Assembly: GCA_910588025.1 (NCBI GenBank)
Contig: CAJUQG010000033.1
Coordinates: forward strand, 1 to 10,752
DNA from: an uncultured Bacilli bacterium
GTDB lineage: Bacteria > Bacillota_I > Bacilli_A > RF39 > UBA660
Direction of reading: 5' to 3'
DNA length: 10,752 nucleotides
Part shown: positions 1 to 5,377 of the stretch, piece by piece
How the letters are laid out: each line of letters starts with the position of its first letter
How positions within the stretch are numbered: the stretch's first letter is position 1
Program-made: the position numbers and the translations under genes
The notes under the pieces: model-generated
Seen by the model: only the letters and a program-made list of their open reading frames with translations
Databases searched by the model: none
Told to the model about the DNA's origin: nothing

Positions 1-10
1 TTTACATATA

Positions 11-52
11 AAAAGACTGTTTCTAAAATCCTTTGACTTTGTCAACAGTCTG
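11..52 (-). terminator. Rho-independent terminator, minus strand
   Basis: Eight-base arms at 14-21 (agactgtt) and 44-51 (aacagtct) form a hairpin, with an extra small inverted repeat (ttgac/gtcaa, 33-37 and 41-45) inside it. Read on the minus strand, the stem is followed by a short T run. It lies about 30 bases past the stop of the small membrane-protein gene at 81-221 and probably ends that transcript. Confidence 0.65.
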
Positions 53-53
53 G

Positions 54-82
54 GATTTAAACGAGGTTTAAATCTTTTTTTT
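54..82 (+). terminator. Terminator-like hairpin with T run, plus strand
   Basis: Perfect eight-base arms gatttaaa (54-61) and tttaaatc (67-74) enclose a five-base loop and are followed by eight T on the plus strand. No plus-strand gene is visible to its left in the window, so it would serve a gene ending beyond the left edge or act as the second half of a bidirectional terminator. The stem is AT-rich and only moderately stable. Confidence 0.4.
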
Positions 83-221
83 AAAATATTTTTATATAAA
101 CTAAAATTGCTACCATGATTAAAATTATTGATAATAATACAATGATAACATTATCGTTGATTTTTTTCTTTTCTATTACTTTTTCTAGCTCTTTTTTCTT
201 TTTTTCTTTGGTTTCTTTCAT
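81..221 (-). CDS. Small lysine-rich single-pass membrane protein, unknown function
   Basis: The gene encodes 46 residues. About 23 are highly charged (MKETKEKKKKELEK then VIEKKK), followed by one hydrophobic stretch of about 20 residues (VIIVLLSIILIMVAILVYI) and a short KIF tail. The layout suggests a cytoplasmic basic N-terminus with a C-terminal membrane anchor. The frame is open for 25 more codons upstream, but the ATG at 221 is chosen because an AAGAGG ribosome site precedes it by eight bases and the upstream extension looks non-coding. A TATAAT-like -10 lies at 246-251 on the minus strand without a clear -35. No family is recognised; a terminator follows at 11-52. It could be a membrane-anchored accessory peptide or a chance ORF; charge pattern and ribosome site favour a real gene. 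Confidence 0.5.
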   Translation of the reverse strand: MKETKEKKKKELEKVIEKKKINDNVIIVLLSIILIMVAILVYIKIF

Positions 222-360
222 AAAATTGTCCTCTTTCTTATCTATATTATATCTTGAAATATCAAATTTATATATGATAAAACAAGTGTTTAACAATTAC
301 TTGTCATTTTTCTTTCTTTAACAATTCTTCATTTATTGTTTCCATAATTTTTTTTAGTAT

Positions 361-389
361 AAAAAAACTAATCCATTTTTGAATTAGTT
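361..389 (-). terminator. Rho-independent terminator, minus strand
   Basis: Arms aactaat (366-372) and attagtt (383-389) form a seven-base stem. On the minus strand it is followed by a run of T (the A run from 361). It lies 80 bases past the stop of the second decayed gene and is the likely end of that former operon's transcript. Confidence 0.6.
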
Positions 390-398
390 AGTTATCAA

Positions 399-421
399 AC
401 TCAAACTTTAAAAGTTTGAGT
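399..421. repeat. 23-base palindrome beside a tRNA-3'-end-like sequence
   Basis: Eleven-base arms actcaaacttt (399-409) and aaagtttgagt (411-421) surround a single central base. In the minus sense, a TACCA-ending sequence resembling a tRNA acceptor end stands 11 bases upstream. The true tRNA-Met has the same arrangement: TACCA, 11 bases, then the palindrome at 1349-1365. It may be a terminator stem without a good T run, or a duplicated tRNA flank (see findings). Confidence 0.5.
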
Positions 422-468
422 AGAATTCTTTTTGGTACCCGAGAAAGAGAAGTACAACAACTTTTTAA

Positions 469-695
469 TTATAATCTCTTCATAATTTTCATAAATTCAT
501 TTTTTAGATTATTACTTGGATCAATTATTGTTTTTAAATCTTTTAATAAATTAACTGGATTTGTATTTCCGGGTAGCCAAACAGGAAAGGAGTTATATTC
601 TTCATTGTCAATCATACCACTTATTTTCCAATATATTGAACAATACCCCATAAATCTTTATTATTTAGTTTAATTATAGAATTTTTAAAATTCAT
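469..695 (-). pseudogene. Frameshifted gene, second of a decayed two-gene operon
   Basis: The minus strand starts at ATG 695-693, with an AGGAAA ribosome site just upstream, and reads MNFKNSIIKL...LWGIVQYIGK before a stop near 616. Reading continues in the neighbouring frame as SGMIDNEEYNSFPVWLPGN...FMKIMKRL to a stop at 469-471. Adding one A to the A run near 617-620 would join both halves into a protein of about 75 residues. The joined sequence has the composition of a soluble small protein; I recognise no family, though size and setting would fit an immunity or accessory protein (inference only). The preceding decayed gene stops 10 bases upstream. An assembly error in the A run is the alternative to true decay. 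Confidence 0.5.
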
Positions 696-705
696 AATTT
701 CCTGC

Positions 706-941
706 TTAATCTGGATATTTTATAAGCCATTCGTTTATTACTCGATAAAAATCTTGATAAGTTTTATATCGATAATATGGATACGTATTAATCATATTAG
801 TATATTTTTCAATCTTTCTTAATAAAACTTCATCCCAAACAAAAAATTCCTCATTATATTTTTGATGATACTTTAAACATTGTATTTTTTATGATTTTCA
901 TGGATATAAATATTACTTATAATTTTATTATTTTTAAATAT
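706..941 (-). pseudogene. Frameshifted gene without a normal start, first of a decayed operon
   Basis: A perfect GGAGG at 952-948 is followed six bases later by ATA (941-939) where an ATG would be expected, then FKNNKIISNIYIHENHKKYN up to a stop. After a one-base shift near 875, the frame continues as CLKYHQKYNEEFFVWDEVLL, then IEKYTNMINTYPYRYKTY and QDFYRVINEWLIKYPD, ending at the stop at 706-708. The repaired product would be about 78 residues, rich in Tyr, Lys and Asn. No family recognised. The next decayed gene starts 10 bases downstream, so the two were probably one operon. The intact ribosome site with an unusable start codon suggests start loss in addition to the frameshift. Confidence 0.5.
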
Positions 942-983
942 AATTTACCTCCAAGCTATTGCCTTTGACAATATGCAAGTGTG

Positions 984-1012
984 TTTTACTAAATTGTCAT
1001 AATTTAGTAAAA
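984..1012. repeat. 12-base perfect inverted repeat upstream of the peptide promoter
   Basis: Arms ttttactaaatt (984-995) and aatttagtaaaa (1001-1012) flank the five-base loop gtcat. Neither strand has a T run after the stem, so it is a poor terminator. Its right arm ends five bases before the -35 of the promoter at 1018-1046, so it could be a binding site for a dimeric regulator. It also lies just upstream of the decayed minus-strand operon. Confidence 0.5.
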
Positions 1013-1017
1013 AATAA

Positions 1018-1046
1018 TTGCATCAAGAACAAATGTTTGTTATAAT
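1018..1046 (+). promoter_or_regulatory. Sigma-A-type promoter of the small hydrophobic peptide
   Basis: TTGCAT at 1018-1023 and a perfect TATAAT at 1041-1046 are separated by 17 bases. Transcription would begin near 1053 and give a leader of about 55 bases before the GTG start at 1109. This is one of the strongest promoters in the window. Confidence 0.75.
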
Positions 1047-1070
1047 TACTTTAGGAACATTTAATAGTTG

Positions 1071-1078
1071 GGTGCTAC
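1071..1078 (+). repeat. Direct repeat copy 1 (ggtgctac), toxin leader
   Basis: The eight-base word ggtgctac lies in the leader of the small peptide mRNA, overlapping the left arm of the hairpin that hides the ribosome site. An identical copy occurs at 1220-1227, inside the region that a minus-strand RNA would cover. An RNA made from that strand would be complementary to this leader word as well as to the 3' part of the mRNA. Confidence 0.55.
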
Positions 1079-1101
1079 CTCTATCTTTTTAGATTGGAGG
1101 T
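1077..1101 (+). promoter_or_regulatory. Hairpin sequestering the ribosome binding site of the peptide gene
   Basis: ACCTCTA (1077-1083) pairs with TGGAGGT (1095-1101). After one bulged T, TC (1084-1085) pairs with GA (1092-1093), leaving a six-base loop. The GGAGG ribosome site (1096-1100) is fully inside the stem, so translation from GTG 1109 should be low unless the stem opens. Such occlusion is well known in Fst, TxpA and related type I toxin mRNAs. Confidence 0.65.
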
Positions 1102-1108
1102 GATGCTT

Positions 1109-1192
1109 GTGAGTAAGAAAGATTTTTTAATCTTTTCGTTAATCATTATCATCCTTTTACTTATAGCATTACTATTCGTAATACTAAATTAA
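1109..1192 (+). CDS. 27-residue hydrophobic peptide, candidate type I toxin
   Basis: The frame starts at GTG, eight bases after GGAGG, and encodes a short polar head (VSKKDF) followed by an almost unbroken hydrophobic helix (LIFSLIIIILLLIALLFVIL) and a final N. It is a single-pass membrane peptide the size of type I toxins, which damage or depolarise the membrane when overproduced. An in-frame ATG two codons earlier (1103) is too close to the ribosome site. It has its own strong promoter, an occluded ribosome site, a terminator after it and a likely antisense RNA over its 3' end. The sequence lacks the internal Pro-Ile and the charged tail typical of Fst, so it does not clearly belong to that family. 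It could instead be a small regulatory membrane peptide. Confidence 0.6.
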   Translation: MSKKDFLIFSLIIIILLLIALLFVILN

Positions 1193-1196
1193 AAGT

Positions 1197-1224
1197 GCAC
1201 CTAACTCAGCATTGAATTAGGTGC
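1197..1224. terminator. Strong hairpin after the peptide gene; antisense RNA terminator
   Basis: gcacctaactca (1197-1208) pairs with tgaattaggtgc (1213-1224) through 11 of 12 positions with a four-base loop. On the minus strand it is followed by CTTTTAATTT, giving a plausible terminator; on the plus strand there is no T run. It begins four bases past the peptide's stop codon, so it also forms a stable element in that mRNA. Confidence 0.5.
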
Positions 1225-1227
1225 TAC
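1220..1227 (+). repeat. Direct repeat copy 2 (ggtgctac), antisense region
   Basis: This second copy of the leader word at 1071-1078 overlaps the right arm of the hairpin 1197-1224. Only the minus-strand transcript of this copy would be complementary to the leader of the peptide mRNA, as with the repeats of Fst/par loci. Confidence 0.5.
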
Positions 1228-1241
1228 ACAAATTATTTGGT

Positions 1242-1284
1242 AACACTCAACACGCTAATATTGAATGTTCCTTTTTTATTTTAT
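1242..1284 (+). terminator. Rho-independent terminator of the peptide mRNA
   Basis: aacactcaa (1242-1250) pairs with ttgaatgtt (1261-1269) with one mismatch, and cctttttta plus ttttat follow. The peptide transcript would run from about 1053 to about 1278, roughly 225 bases, close to the size of Fst-type toxin mRNAs. Confidence 0.6.
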
Positions 1285-1315
1285 GCAAGTTTCCTTGACA
1301 TATTCATAATAACAT

Positions 1316-1341
1316 AAAAACGACTTTTTGACAAGTCGTTT
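1316..1341 (-). terminator. Rho-independent terminator of tRNA-Met
   Basis: aacgactt (1319-1326) and aagtcgtt (1333-1340) form an eight-base stem. Read on the minus strand it is followed by TTTTTATG. It stands downstream of the tRNA and after the palindrome 1349-1365. Confidence 0.7.
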
Positions 1342-1348
1342 TGTTTAT

Positions 1349-1365
1349 ACTCGAAAAGTTCGAGT
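1349..1365. repeat. Palindrome downstream of tRNA-Met
   Basis: actcgaa (1349-1355) and ttcgagt (1359-1365) form a seven-base stem with a three-base loop. It starts 11 bases after the tRNA's CCA end. The related palindrome at 399-421 keeps the same 11-base distance to a TACCA sequence. Confidence 0.5.
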
Positions 1366-1376
1366 AATAATCAATC

Positions 1377-1453
1377 TGGTAGCGAGAGAGGGGATCGAAC
1401 CCCCGACCTATCGGGTATGAACCGATCGCTCTAGCCAGCTGAGCTATCTCGCC
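1377..1453 (-). tRNA. Elongator tRNA-Met (CAU)
   Basis: The minus strand from 1453 reads a full 77-base cloverleaf with encoded CCA. The acceptor arm is GGCGAGA pairing with TCTCGCT (G1-U72 wobble), the D arm is GCTC/GAGC, and the anticodon stem ATCGG/CCGAT carries the loop TTCATAC with anticodon CAT. The T arm is GGGGG/CCCTC (one wobble or mismatch) with TTCGATC, and the discriminator is A. The G1-U72 pair and the overall sequence resemble Bacillus elongator tRNA-Met; the initiator has a C1-A72 mismatch and three G-C pairs in the anticodon stem. A tRNA-Ile with modified CAU is less likely. Confidence 0.95.
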
Positions 1454-1467
1454 ATAAGAACAATATG

Positions 1468-1496
1468 ATTGTAACATAATCATTTTGGTTTGACAA
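1468..1496 (-). promoter_or_regulatory. Promoter of tRNA-Met
   Basis: On the minus strand, TTGTCA (1496-1491), 17 bases and TACAAT (1473-1468) form a near-consensus sigma-A promoter. The start point would be about 7-8 bases before the mature tRNA 5' end. Confidence 0.75.
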
Positions 1497-1586
1497 TAAG
1501 TTTTTTTCATTTCTCTTTGTGTTATAGATTTCTTTCTTTTTTGAAAAAAGAAAAATTTTCTGTTTTTTGCTTATAAGTTTGGTAAA

Positions 1587-1614
1587 TTGGAACGAACTTT
1601 TAAAATTATATAAA
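1587..1614 (+). promoter_or_regulatory. Candidate promoter of the FAD/Rieske gene
   Basis: TTGGAA (1587-1592), 16 bases and TATAAA (1609-1614). A second -10-like TATAAA at 1655-1660 with a weak TTCTTA at -35 lies closer to the gene. The choice between them is not decided by the sequence. A 21-base A/T-only palindrome at 1533-1553 stands between this region and the divergent tRNA promoter. Confidence 0.35.
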
Positions 1615-1698
1615 ACCTGCTACTGATAAGATTCTTAAATATTATTTTCATTGGTATAAAATTAGTACTTTAAAAGATACTAATAAAAGGTGATTGGT

Positions 1699-3156
1699 AT
1701 GAGTATTTGGAGTAAATATAAGAGTGATATAACGTTTCCATCTTTACAAGAAAATAAAATTGTTGATACCTTAATTATAGGTGGAGGTATGACGGGACTT
1801 AATTCTCTTTATTTTTTGAAAGACCAAGAAAATGTTTGTTTAGTAGAAGCAAATGAAATTGGTCAAGGTGTTAGTATGAATACGACTGGTAAAATTAATT
1901 ATTTGCAAGATAATACCTTTGTTTTAAGTTTAAAAAAAGGAAAAACAGTTTTGGCACAGGAACAATTGGCTTCCCAGATTTATGGCATGAAATTGTTACT
2001 TGATATTATTACAAAGGAACAAATTGATTGTGATTTAGAAGCAGTTACTTCATATTTAGTTACAAACCAAGAGAGTAATGTAAAGATTTTAAAAAGAGTT
2101 GAGCATTTTTTACAAGAACATCATATTGAAGTAACAAAGTTAGATCGCAAATTATCTTTTTTGTATGGCATAGGAGTGAAGGATACTTTTGTGTTTCATC
2201 CTATAAAATATATGATTGGTCTATGTAAAGCTTTAAAAAAACGAAATATTTATGAACATACCAAAATTTTAAAAATCGTTGCTGGGGAGAATTGTTATTA
2301 TTGTCATACTAAGGACTATTGTATTCGAGCTAAGAAAGTAATTTTAGCATGTCATTATCCCTTTTTTCTTTTTCCTTTTTTATTACCTATGAGAAGTTCT
2401 GCTGAGAAATCTTATTTGATTGCTCATCGAGTGAAAGAAAATGAAAAGTATACGTATATTACTTTAGAAAGTCCTAGTCAATCGGTAAGATTTTATCAAA
2501 ATGGGGAAGATGTTTATCGGATTTGTTTAGGGGAGTCCCATGATATTTCAACGAAACAAAACGATGAAGCGCATTTTAAGAAAGTTCAAAGTCTTTTTTC
2601 TATTGATGAATCTTCGATTGAATGTGTCTGGAGTAATGTTGATTTGACAACGCTGGATGGTCGCGCTTATGTGGGAGAGATTAAACCTAATTTATATTTA
2701 GCGACTGGTTATCAAACATGGGGGATGATTCAAAGTGCTTTAAGTGGCAAAATATTAAGTGATTTTGTAAACAATCAAGTCAATGAATATCAACATTTAT
2801 TTTATCCAAAACGAAAAAGTATAGATGTTTATAGTCAAATTCTTGTATCTGGATTTAAAAATACGAAATCTTTTTTGAGTAGTAAATATTATCCAAAATC
2901 TTGGTATTCTAATTCTTTAACCTTTCATTTTCAACATGGTAAATTTATTGCAATATATAATGATGAACAGGGAAGTCATTGTGTTCATCCAGTTTGTCCT
3001 CATATGAAATGTGGTTTGATTTTTAATGAAGTAGAAAAAACTTGGGATTGTCCTTGTCATAGTTCAAGATTTGACTTAGATGGCCAAGTGATAAAAGGTC
3101 CTTCCAATTATTCGATTGCTTGCAATGTTAAAAAAACGAAAACTCTTCATGATTAA
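1699..3156 (+). CDS. YhfW-like FAD-dependent oxidoreductase with C-terminal Rieske 2Fe-2S domain
   Basis: The 485-residue protein starts at ATG after AAAGGTG; a GTG three codons upstream lies inside that ribosome site and is not used. Residues 23-34 hold the dinucleotide-binding signature DTLIIGGGMTGL, with the ribose-binding acid at E50 (LVEA), as in DAO-family flavoproteins. The stretch near residue 345 (LATGYQTWGM) is the second FAD-contacting segment. Residues 430-468 form a Rieske domain: ligands C433 and H435 (CPH), C451 and H454 (CPCH), plus C438 and C453 that can make the Rieske disulfide. This domain order and length (about 500 residues) match Bacillus YhfW. Substrate is unknown; it should pass electrons between flavin and the 2Fe-2S centre in the cytoplasm. 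A thioredoxin-fold gene follows after 58 bases. Confidence 0.85.
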   Translation: MSIWSKYKSDITFPSLQENKIVDTLIIGGGMTGLNSLYFLKDQENVCLVEANEIGQGVSMNTTGKINYLQDNTFVLSLKKGKTVLAQEQLASQIYGMKLLLDIITKEQIDCDLEAVTSYLVTNQESNVKILKRVEHFLQEHHIEVTKLDRKLSFLYGIGVKDTFVFHPIKYMIGLCKALKKRNIYEHTKILKIVAGENCYYCHTKDYCIRAKKVILACHYPFFLFPFLLPMRSSAEKSYLIAHRVKENEKYTYITLESPSQSVRFYQNGEDVYRICLGESHDISTKQNDEAHFKKVQSLFSIDESSIECVWSNVDLTTLDGRAYVGEIKPNLYLATGYQTWGMIQSALSGKILSDFVNNQVNEYQHLFYPKRKSIDVYSQILVSGFKNTKSFLSSKYYPKSWYSNSLTFHFQHGKFIAIYNDEQGSHCVHPVCPHMKCGLIFNEVEKTWDCPCHSSRFDLDGQVIKGPSNYSIACNVKKTKTLHD

Positions 3157-3161
3157 AAAGA

Positions 3162-3190
3162 TTGCAAATTCTCCAAATTCCTAGTAAAAT
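3162..3190 (+). promoter_or_regulatory. Candidate promoter of the thioredoxin-fold gene
   Basis: TTGCAA (3162-3167), 17 bases and TAAAAT (3185-3190) lie in the gap between the FAD/Rieske gene and the next gene. No terminator is visible in the gap, so the second gene may be transcribed both from here and by read-through. Confidence 0.5.
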
Positions 3191-3214
3191 TTTGGTTAAA
3201 TGGAGGTAATAAAA

Positions 3215-3946
3215 ATGGATATGGATAAAAATAAAAAAATGTTATTATCGATTGTTGCGGCTTTGATTGTCTTTGCATCTATTATTGGTAGTTTAGCATA
3301 TCACCAAAAAGAAGAGGAGTCATTGCCCAAAAATGATGCTATAAAGTTTAAAGAAGAGTATGAAAGTTTGAATGGTAGTATTAATGAAGATAATAAAATG
3401 ACTTATCCAGTGGTAGAAGTGAAAGATACAAATCCAGTTCGTTATTTATCAGATGATGAAGCAGCAAATCGTTTAAAAAATGGAACAGGATTATTCTATT
3501 TCGGTTTTTCTAGTTGTCCTTGGTGTAGAAGTATGGTTCCAATTCTTTTAAAAGCTGCAAGTAACACGAATTTAGGAGAAATTAATTATGTAGATATTAA
3601 AAACATTCGTGATCAATTAGTGCTTGATGATAACGATAAAGTTGTTATTCGTGACGAAGGAACAAATGGTTATCGTGAAATATTAAAAGCTTTGGATTCT
3701 GTGTTAGAACCCTATTATTTAAAGAATAAAGACGGAAAGAATATTGATACAAAAGAAAAAAGATTGTATGCACCTACTGTTGTAGTAGTTAAAGAAGGCA
3801 AAATTTTAGATATTCATGTTGATACAGTAGCTTCCCAGGAAAATGCTTATACGCCTTTAAATGAAAAACAACAAGAAGAACTTTATAATATTTATCAGAA
3901 TATGATTTTAAAATTACTTGATTCTACTTGTGATGAAGCTTGCTAA
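3215..3946 (+). CDS. Membrane-anchored thioredoxin-fold protein with CPWC site
   Basis: The gene encodes 243 residues from ATG 3215; GGAGG at 3202-3206 is eight bases upstream, which rules out the earlier in-frame ATG at 3200 that overlaps it. A short basic head (MDMDKNKK) precedes one membrane helix at about residues 9-28, so the rest should face outside. There is no lipobox cysteine. The thioredoxin-like domain spans about 75-235: strand LFYFGFSS, active site C101-P-W-C104, then RSMVPILLKAA as the first helix. The cis-proline is P187 in APTVVVVKEGKI. An insertion of about 50 residues between site and cis-proline is longer than in plain thioredoxin. The chain ends C239-DEA-C243, a possible second redox pair. 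The likely role is thiol-disulfide exchange at the cell surface; substrate unknown. Confidence 0.75.
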   Translation: MDMDKNKKMLLSIVAALIVFASIIGSLAYHQKEEESLPKNDAIKFKEEYESLNGSINEDNKMTYPVVEVKDTNPVRYLSDDEAANRLKNGTGLFYFGFSSCPWCRSMVPILLKAASNTNLGEINYVDIKNIRDQLVLDDNDKVVIRDEGTNGYREILKALDSVLEPYYLKNKDGKNIDTKEKRLYAPTVVVVKEGKILDIHVDTVASQENAYTPLNEKQQEELYNIYQNMILKLLDSTCDEAC

Positions 3947-3969
3947 ATCCTTAATTTGGGCTATTTTGG

Positions 3970-3992
3970 ACGCAGAATTTCTGCGTTTTTTT
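3970..3992 (+). terminator. Rho-independent terminator after the thioredoxin-fold gene
   Basis: acgcaga (3970-3976) pairs with tctgcgt (3980-3986) across a three-base loop, followed by six T. It separates the redox genes from the replication genes. Confidence 0.85.
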
Positions 3993-3993
3993 C

Positions 3994-4022
3994 TTGTATA
4001 AAGTTTCATTGGTCAGTATAAT
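3994..4022 (+). promoter_or_regulatory. dnaB: Promoter of dnaB
   Basis: TTGTAT (3994-3999), 17 bases and a perfect TATAAT (4017-4022), directly after the preceding terminator. Transcription would start near 4029, a few bases before the ribosome site, giving a very short leader. Confidence 0.7.
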
Positions 4023-4047
4023 ATTGTTGTATTCTGGAGGTGAGTAA

Positions 4048-5328
4048 ATGAAATTAATTACCCTTTTACCAGCAGATAAATATTTGGTTGTTAATAAAAC
4101 AGTACTCACTGAAGTAGATCGAAAAAATGTAGTAAGTCTTTATGAACCGATTATTGGAAGTGTAGCAGTAAGTCTTTATTTAACTTTATGGCGGGATTTA
4201 GATCGTTTGGAATTTGTTAGTATTGATTATACGCATCATCATTTAATGACTCTTTTAAAAACAAAATTAGAAAGTATTAAGGTTGCAAGAGAAACTTTAG
4301 AAGCAGTAGGATTATTAAAGACTTATTTAAAAGTGGGAGAAATTAATAGTTATATTTATGAATTATATTCTCCTTTGAGTGCAAAAGAATTTTTTTCTCA
4401 TCCGATTTTTAATGTCATTCTTTATAATAATATTGGAAAGTATGAATATGACTTACTCAAGCAAGAATATGGTACTTTTAAAATAGATACGAAAGAGTAT
4501 GAAGATATTTCGAAAACTTTTGATGGAGTTTTTAAAACAAGTAGTAAGTTTGTTTCTTTTGATGCAGTGGGGAGAGAAATATTACCACTTAATATGCAAG
4601 ACCAAGTTGATTTTGATTTGTTAATTTCTAGTATGCCAAGAGGTCTTATTAGTGAACGAACTTTTGGGAAAAGAATGCGAGAACTTATTAATAATTTAGC
4701 GTTTCTTTATCAATTAGATACGTTAAAAATGTGTGAGATTTTACGACTTAGTATTAATGAAAAAGGAAGTATTGATAAAGAAGAATTAAGACGGCAGACA
4801 AGAAAGTATTATCAATATAATAATCATGGTAAATTACCGACTTTGGTGTATCGAACACAACCAGAATATTTAAAAAGTCCAGAAGGAGATGGAAGTAAGA
4901 GGGGGCGTATTATTGAAGTTTTTGAAAATACAAGTCCTTATGATTTTTTAAAGAGCAAATATAATGGAGCAAATCCTACTAATCGTGATTTAAAATTATT
5001 AGAGATGTTGTTGATTGATTTATCTTTAAAACCAGCAGTGGTTAATGTTTTAATTGATTATACTTTAAAAAAGAATCATAATAAATTATCTGTAGCTTTT
5101 GTTGAAACAGTAGCAGGTCATTGGAAACGTCAGGGAATAGAAACAGCGAGTGATGCAATGACTTTGGCTGAAAAAGAAAATAAAAAATACAACAAAGAAA
5201 TTCCGAAGAATACAAAAAGTGTAGCGAAAGCTTTAGAACCAGTTTGGTTTCATGAAACATTATCGAAAGAAGAAATGACGCCAGAGGAAATGGAAGAAAT
5301 GGAAAGTATTCTAAAGAAATATAAGTAG
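4048..5328 (+). CDS. dnaB: Replication initiation and membrane-attachment protein DnaB
   Basis: The 426-residue protein starts at ATG, seven bases after GGAGG. It matches the Bacilli DnaB helicase-loading protein (not the replicative helicase of the same name in E. coli). The N-terminus (LLPADKYLVVNKTVLTEVDR, then VVSLYEPIIGSVAVSLYLTL) is the winged-helix oligomerisation region. The C-terminal DnaB/DnaD-type domain covers about residues 298-378 and begins YDFLKSKYNG. It carries the family's conserved aromatic-rich helix FVETVAGHWKRQGI, used for DNA binding. An acidic tail (EEMTPEEMEEME) ends the chain. It is slightly shorter than Bacillus DnaB (about 470). In the cell it acts with DnaD and DnaI to place the helicase on DNA at the origin and at stalled forks, at the membrane. 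dnaI follows after 98 bases, with its own promoter. Confidence 0.9.
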   Translation: MKLITLLPADKYLVVNKTVLTEVDRKNVVSLYEPIIGSVAVSLYLTLWRDLDRLEFVSIDYTHHHLMTLLKTKLESIKVARETLEAVGLLKTYLKVGEINSYIYELYSPLSAKEFFSHPIFNVILYNNIGKYEYDLLKQEYGTFKIDTKEYEDISKTFDGVFKTSSKFVSFDAVGREILPLNMQDQVDFDLLISSMPRGLISERTFGKRMRELINNLAFLYQLDTLKMCEILRLSINEKGSIDKEELRRQTRKYYQYNNHGKLPTLVYRTQPEYLKSPEGDGSKRGRIIEVFENTSPYDFLKSKYNGANPTNRDLKLLEMLLIDLSLKPAVVNVLIDYTLKKNHNKLSVAFVETVAGHWKRQGIETASDAMTLAEKENKKYNKEIPKNTKSVAKALEPVWFHETLSKEEMTPEEMEEMESILKKYK

Positions 5329-5377
5329 ATAAATTTTAAGAAACAAATTTTCATAAGAAGACTCATAAATTTCTAAC

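Larger units (their letters stand above)
1190..1253 (-). ncRNA. Candidate antisense antitoxin RNA
   Basis: A minus-strand promoter candidate (TTGCAT 1288-1283, 17 bases, TTCAAT 1265-1260) would start an RNA near 1253. It would end at the hairpin 1197-1224, which on this strand is followed by CTTTTAATTT. The product, about 60-65 bases, would overlap the 3' untranslated part of the peptide mRNA and, through the repeat gtagcacc, be complementary to its leader. Size and convergent layout match the RNA II arrangement of the Fst/par type I system. The -10 box is weak and a CAATAT box at 19-base spacing is equally possible. Confidence 0.35.

Noticed and set aside
312..370. Short minus-strand frame (METINEELLKKEK) after the terminator at 361-389
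   Set aside because: Only 13 codons, no ribosome site, and it begins immediately after a terminator T run.
421..440. gaattc and ggtacc (EcoRI and KpnI sites) close together, suggesting vector sequence
   Set aside because: The surrounding bases match native composition and resemble the tRNA flank; no vector backbone or polylinker is seen.
416..673. Plus-strand open frame of 85 codons
   Set aside because: It needs a TTG start inside the palindrome, has no ribosome site, and is antisense to the better-supported decayed gene on the minus strand.
1060..1105. T-box-like word (gggtgctacc) in the peptide leader
   Set aside because: A T-box needs a long leader with a specifier stem and a downstream terminator; here the transcript starts only about 18 bases earlier and the word forms the ribosome-site hairpin.
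1304..1510. Minus-strand open frame of 68 codons
   Set aside because: It runs straight through the tRNA-Met gene and its terminator; it is a shadow of the tRNA.
1533..1553. Perfect palindrome tttctttttt-g-aaaaaagaaa as a terminator
   Set aside because: The stem has almost no G-C pairs and no gene ends nearby; it is better read as a chance A/T tract palindrome.
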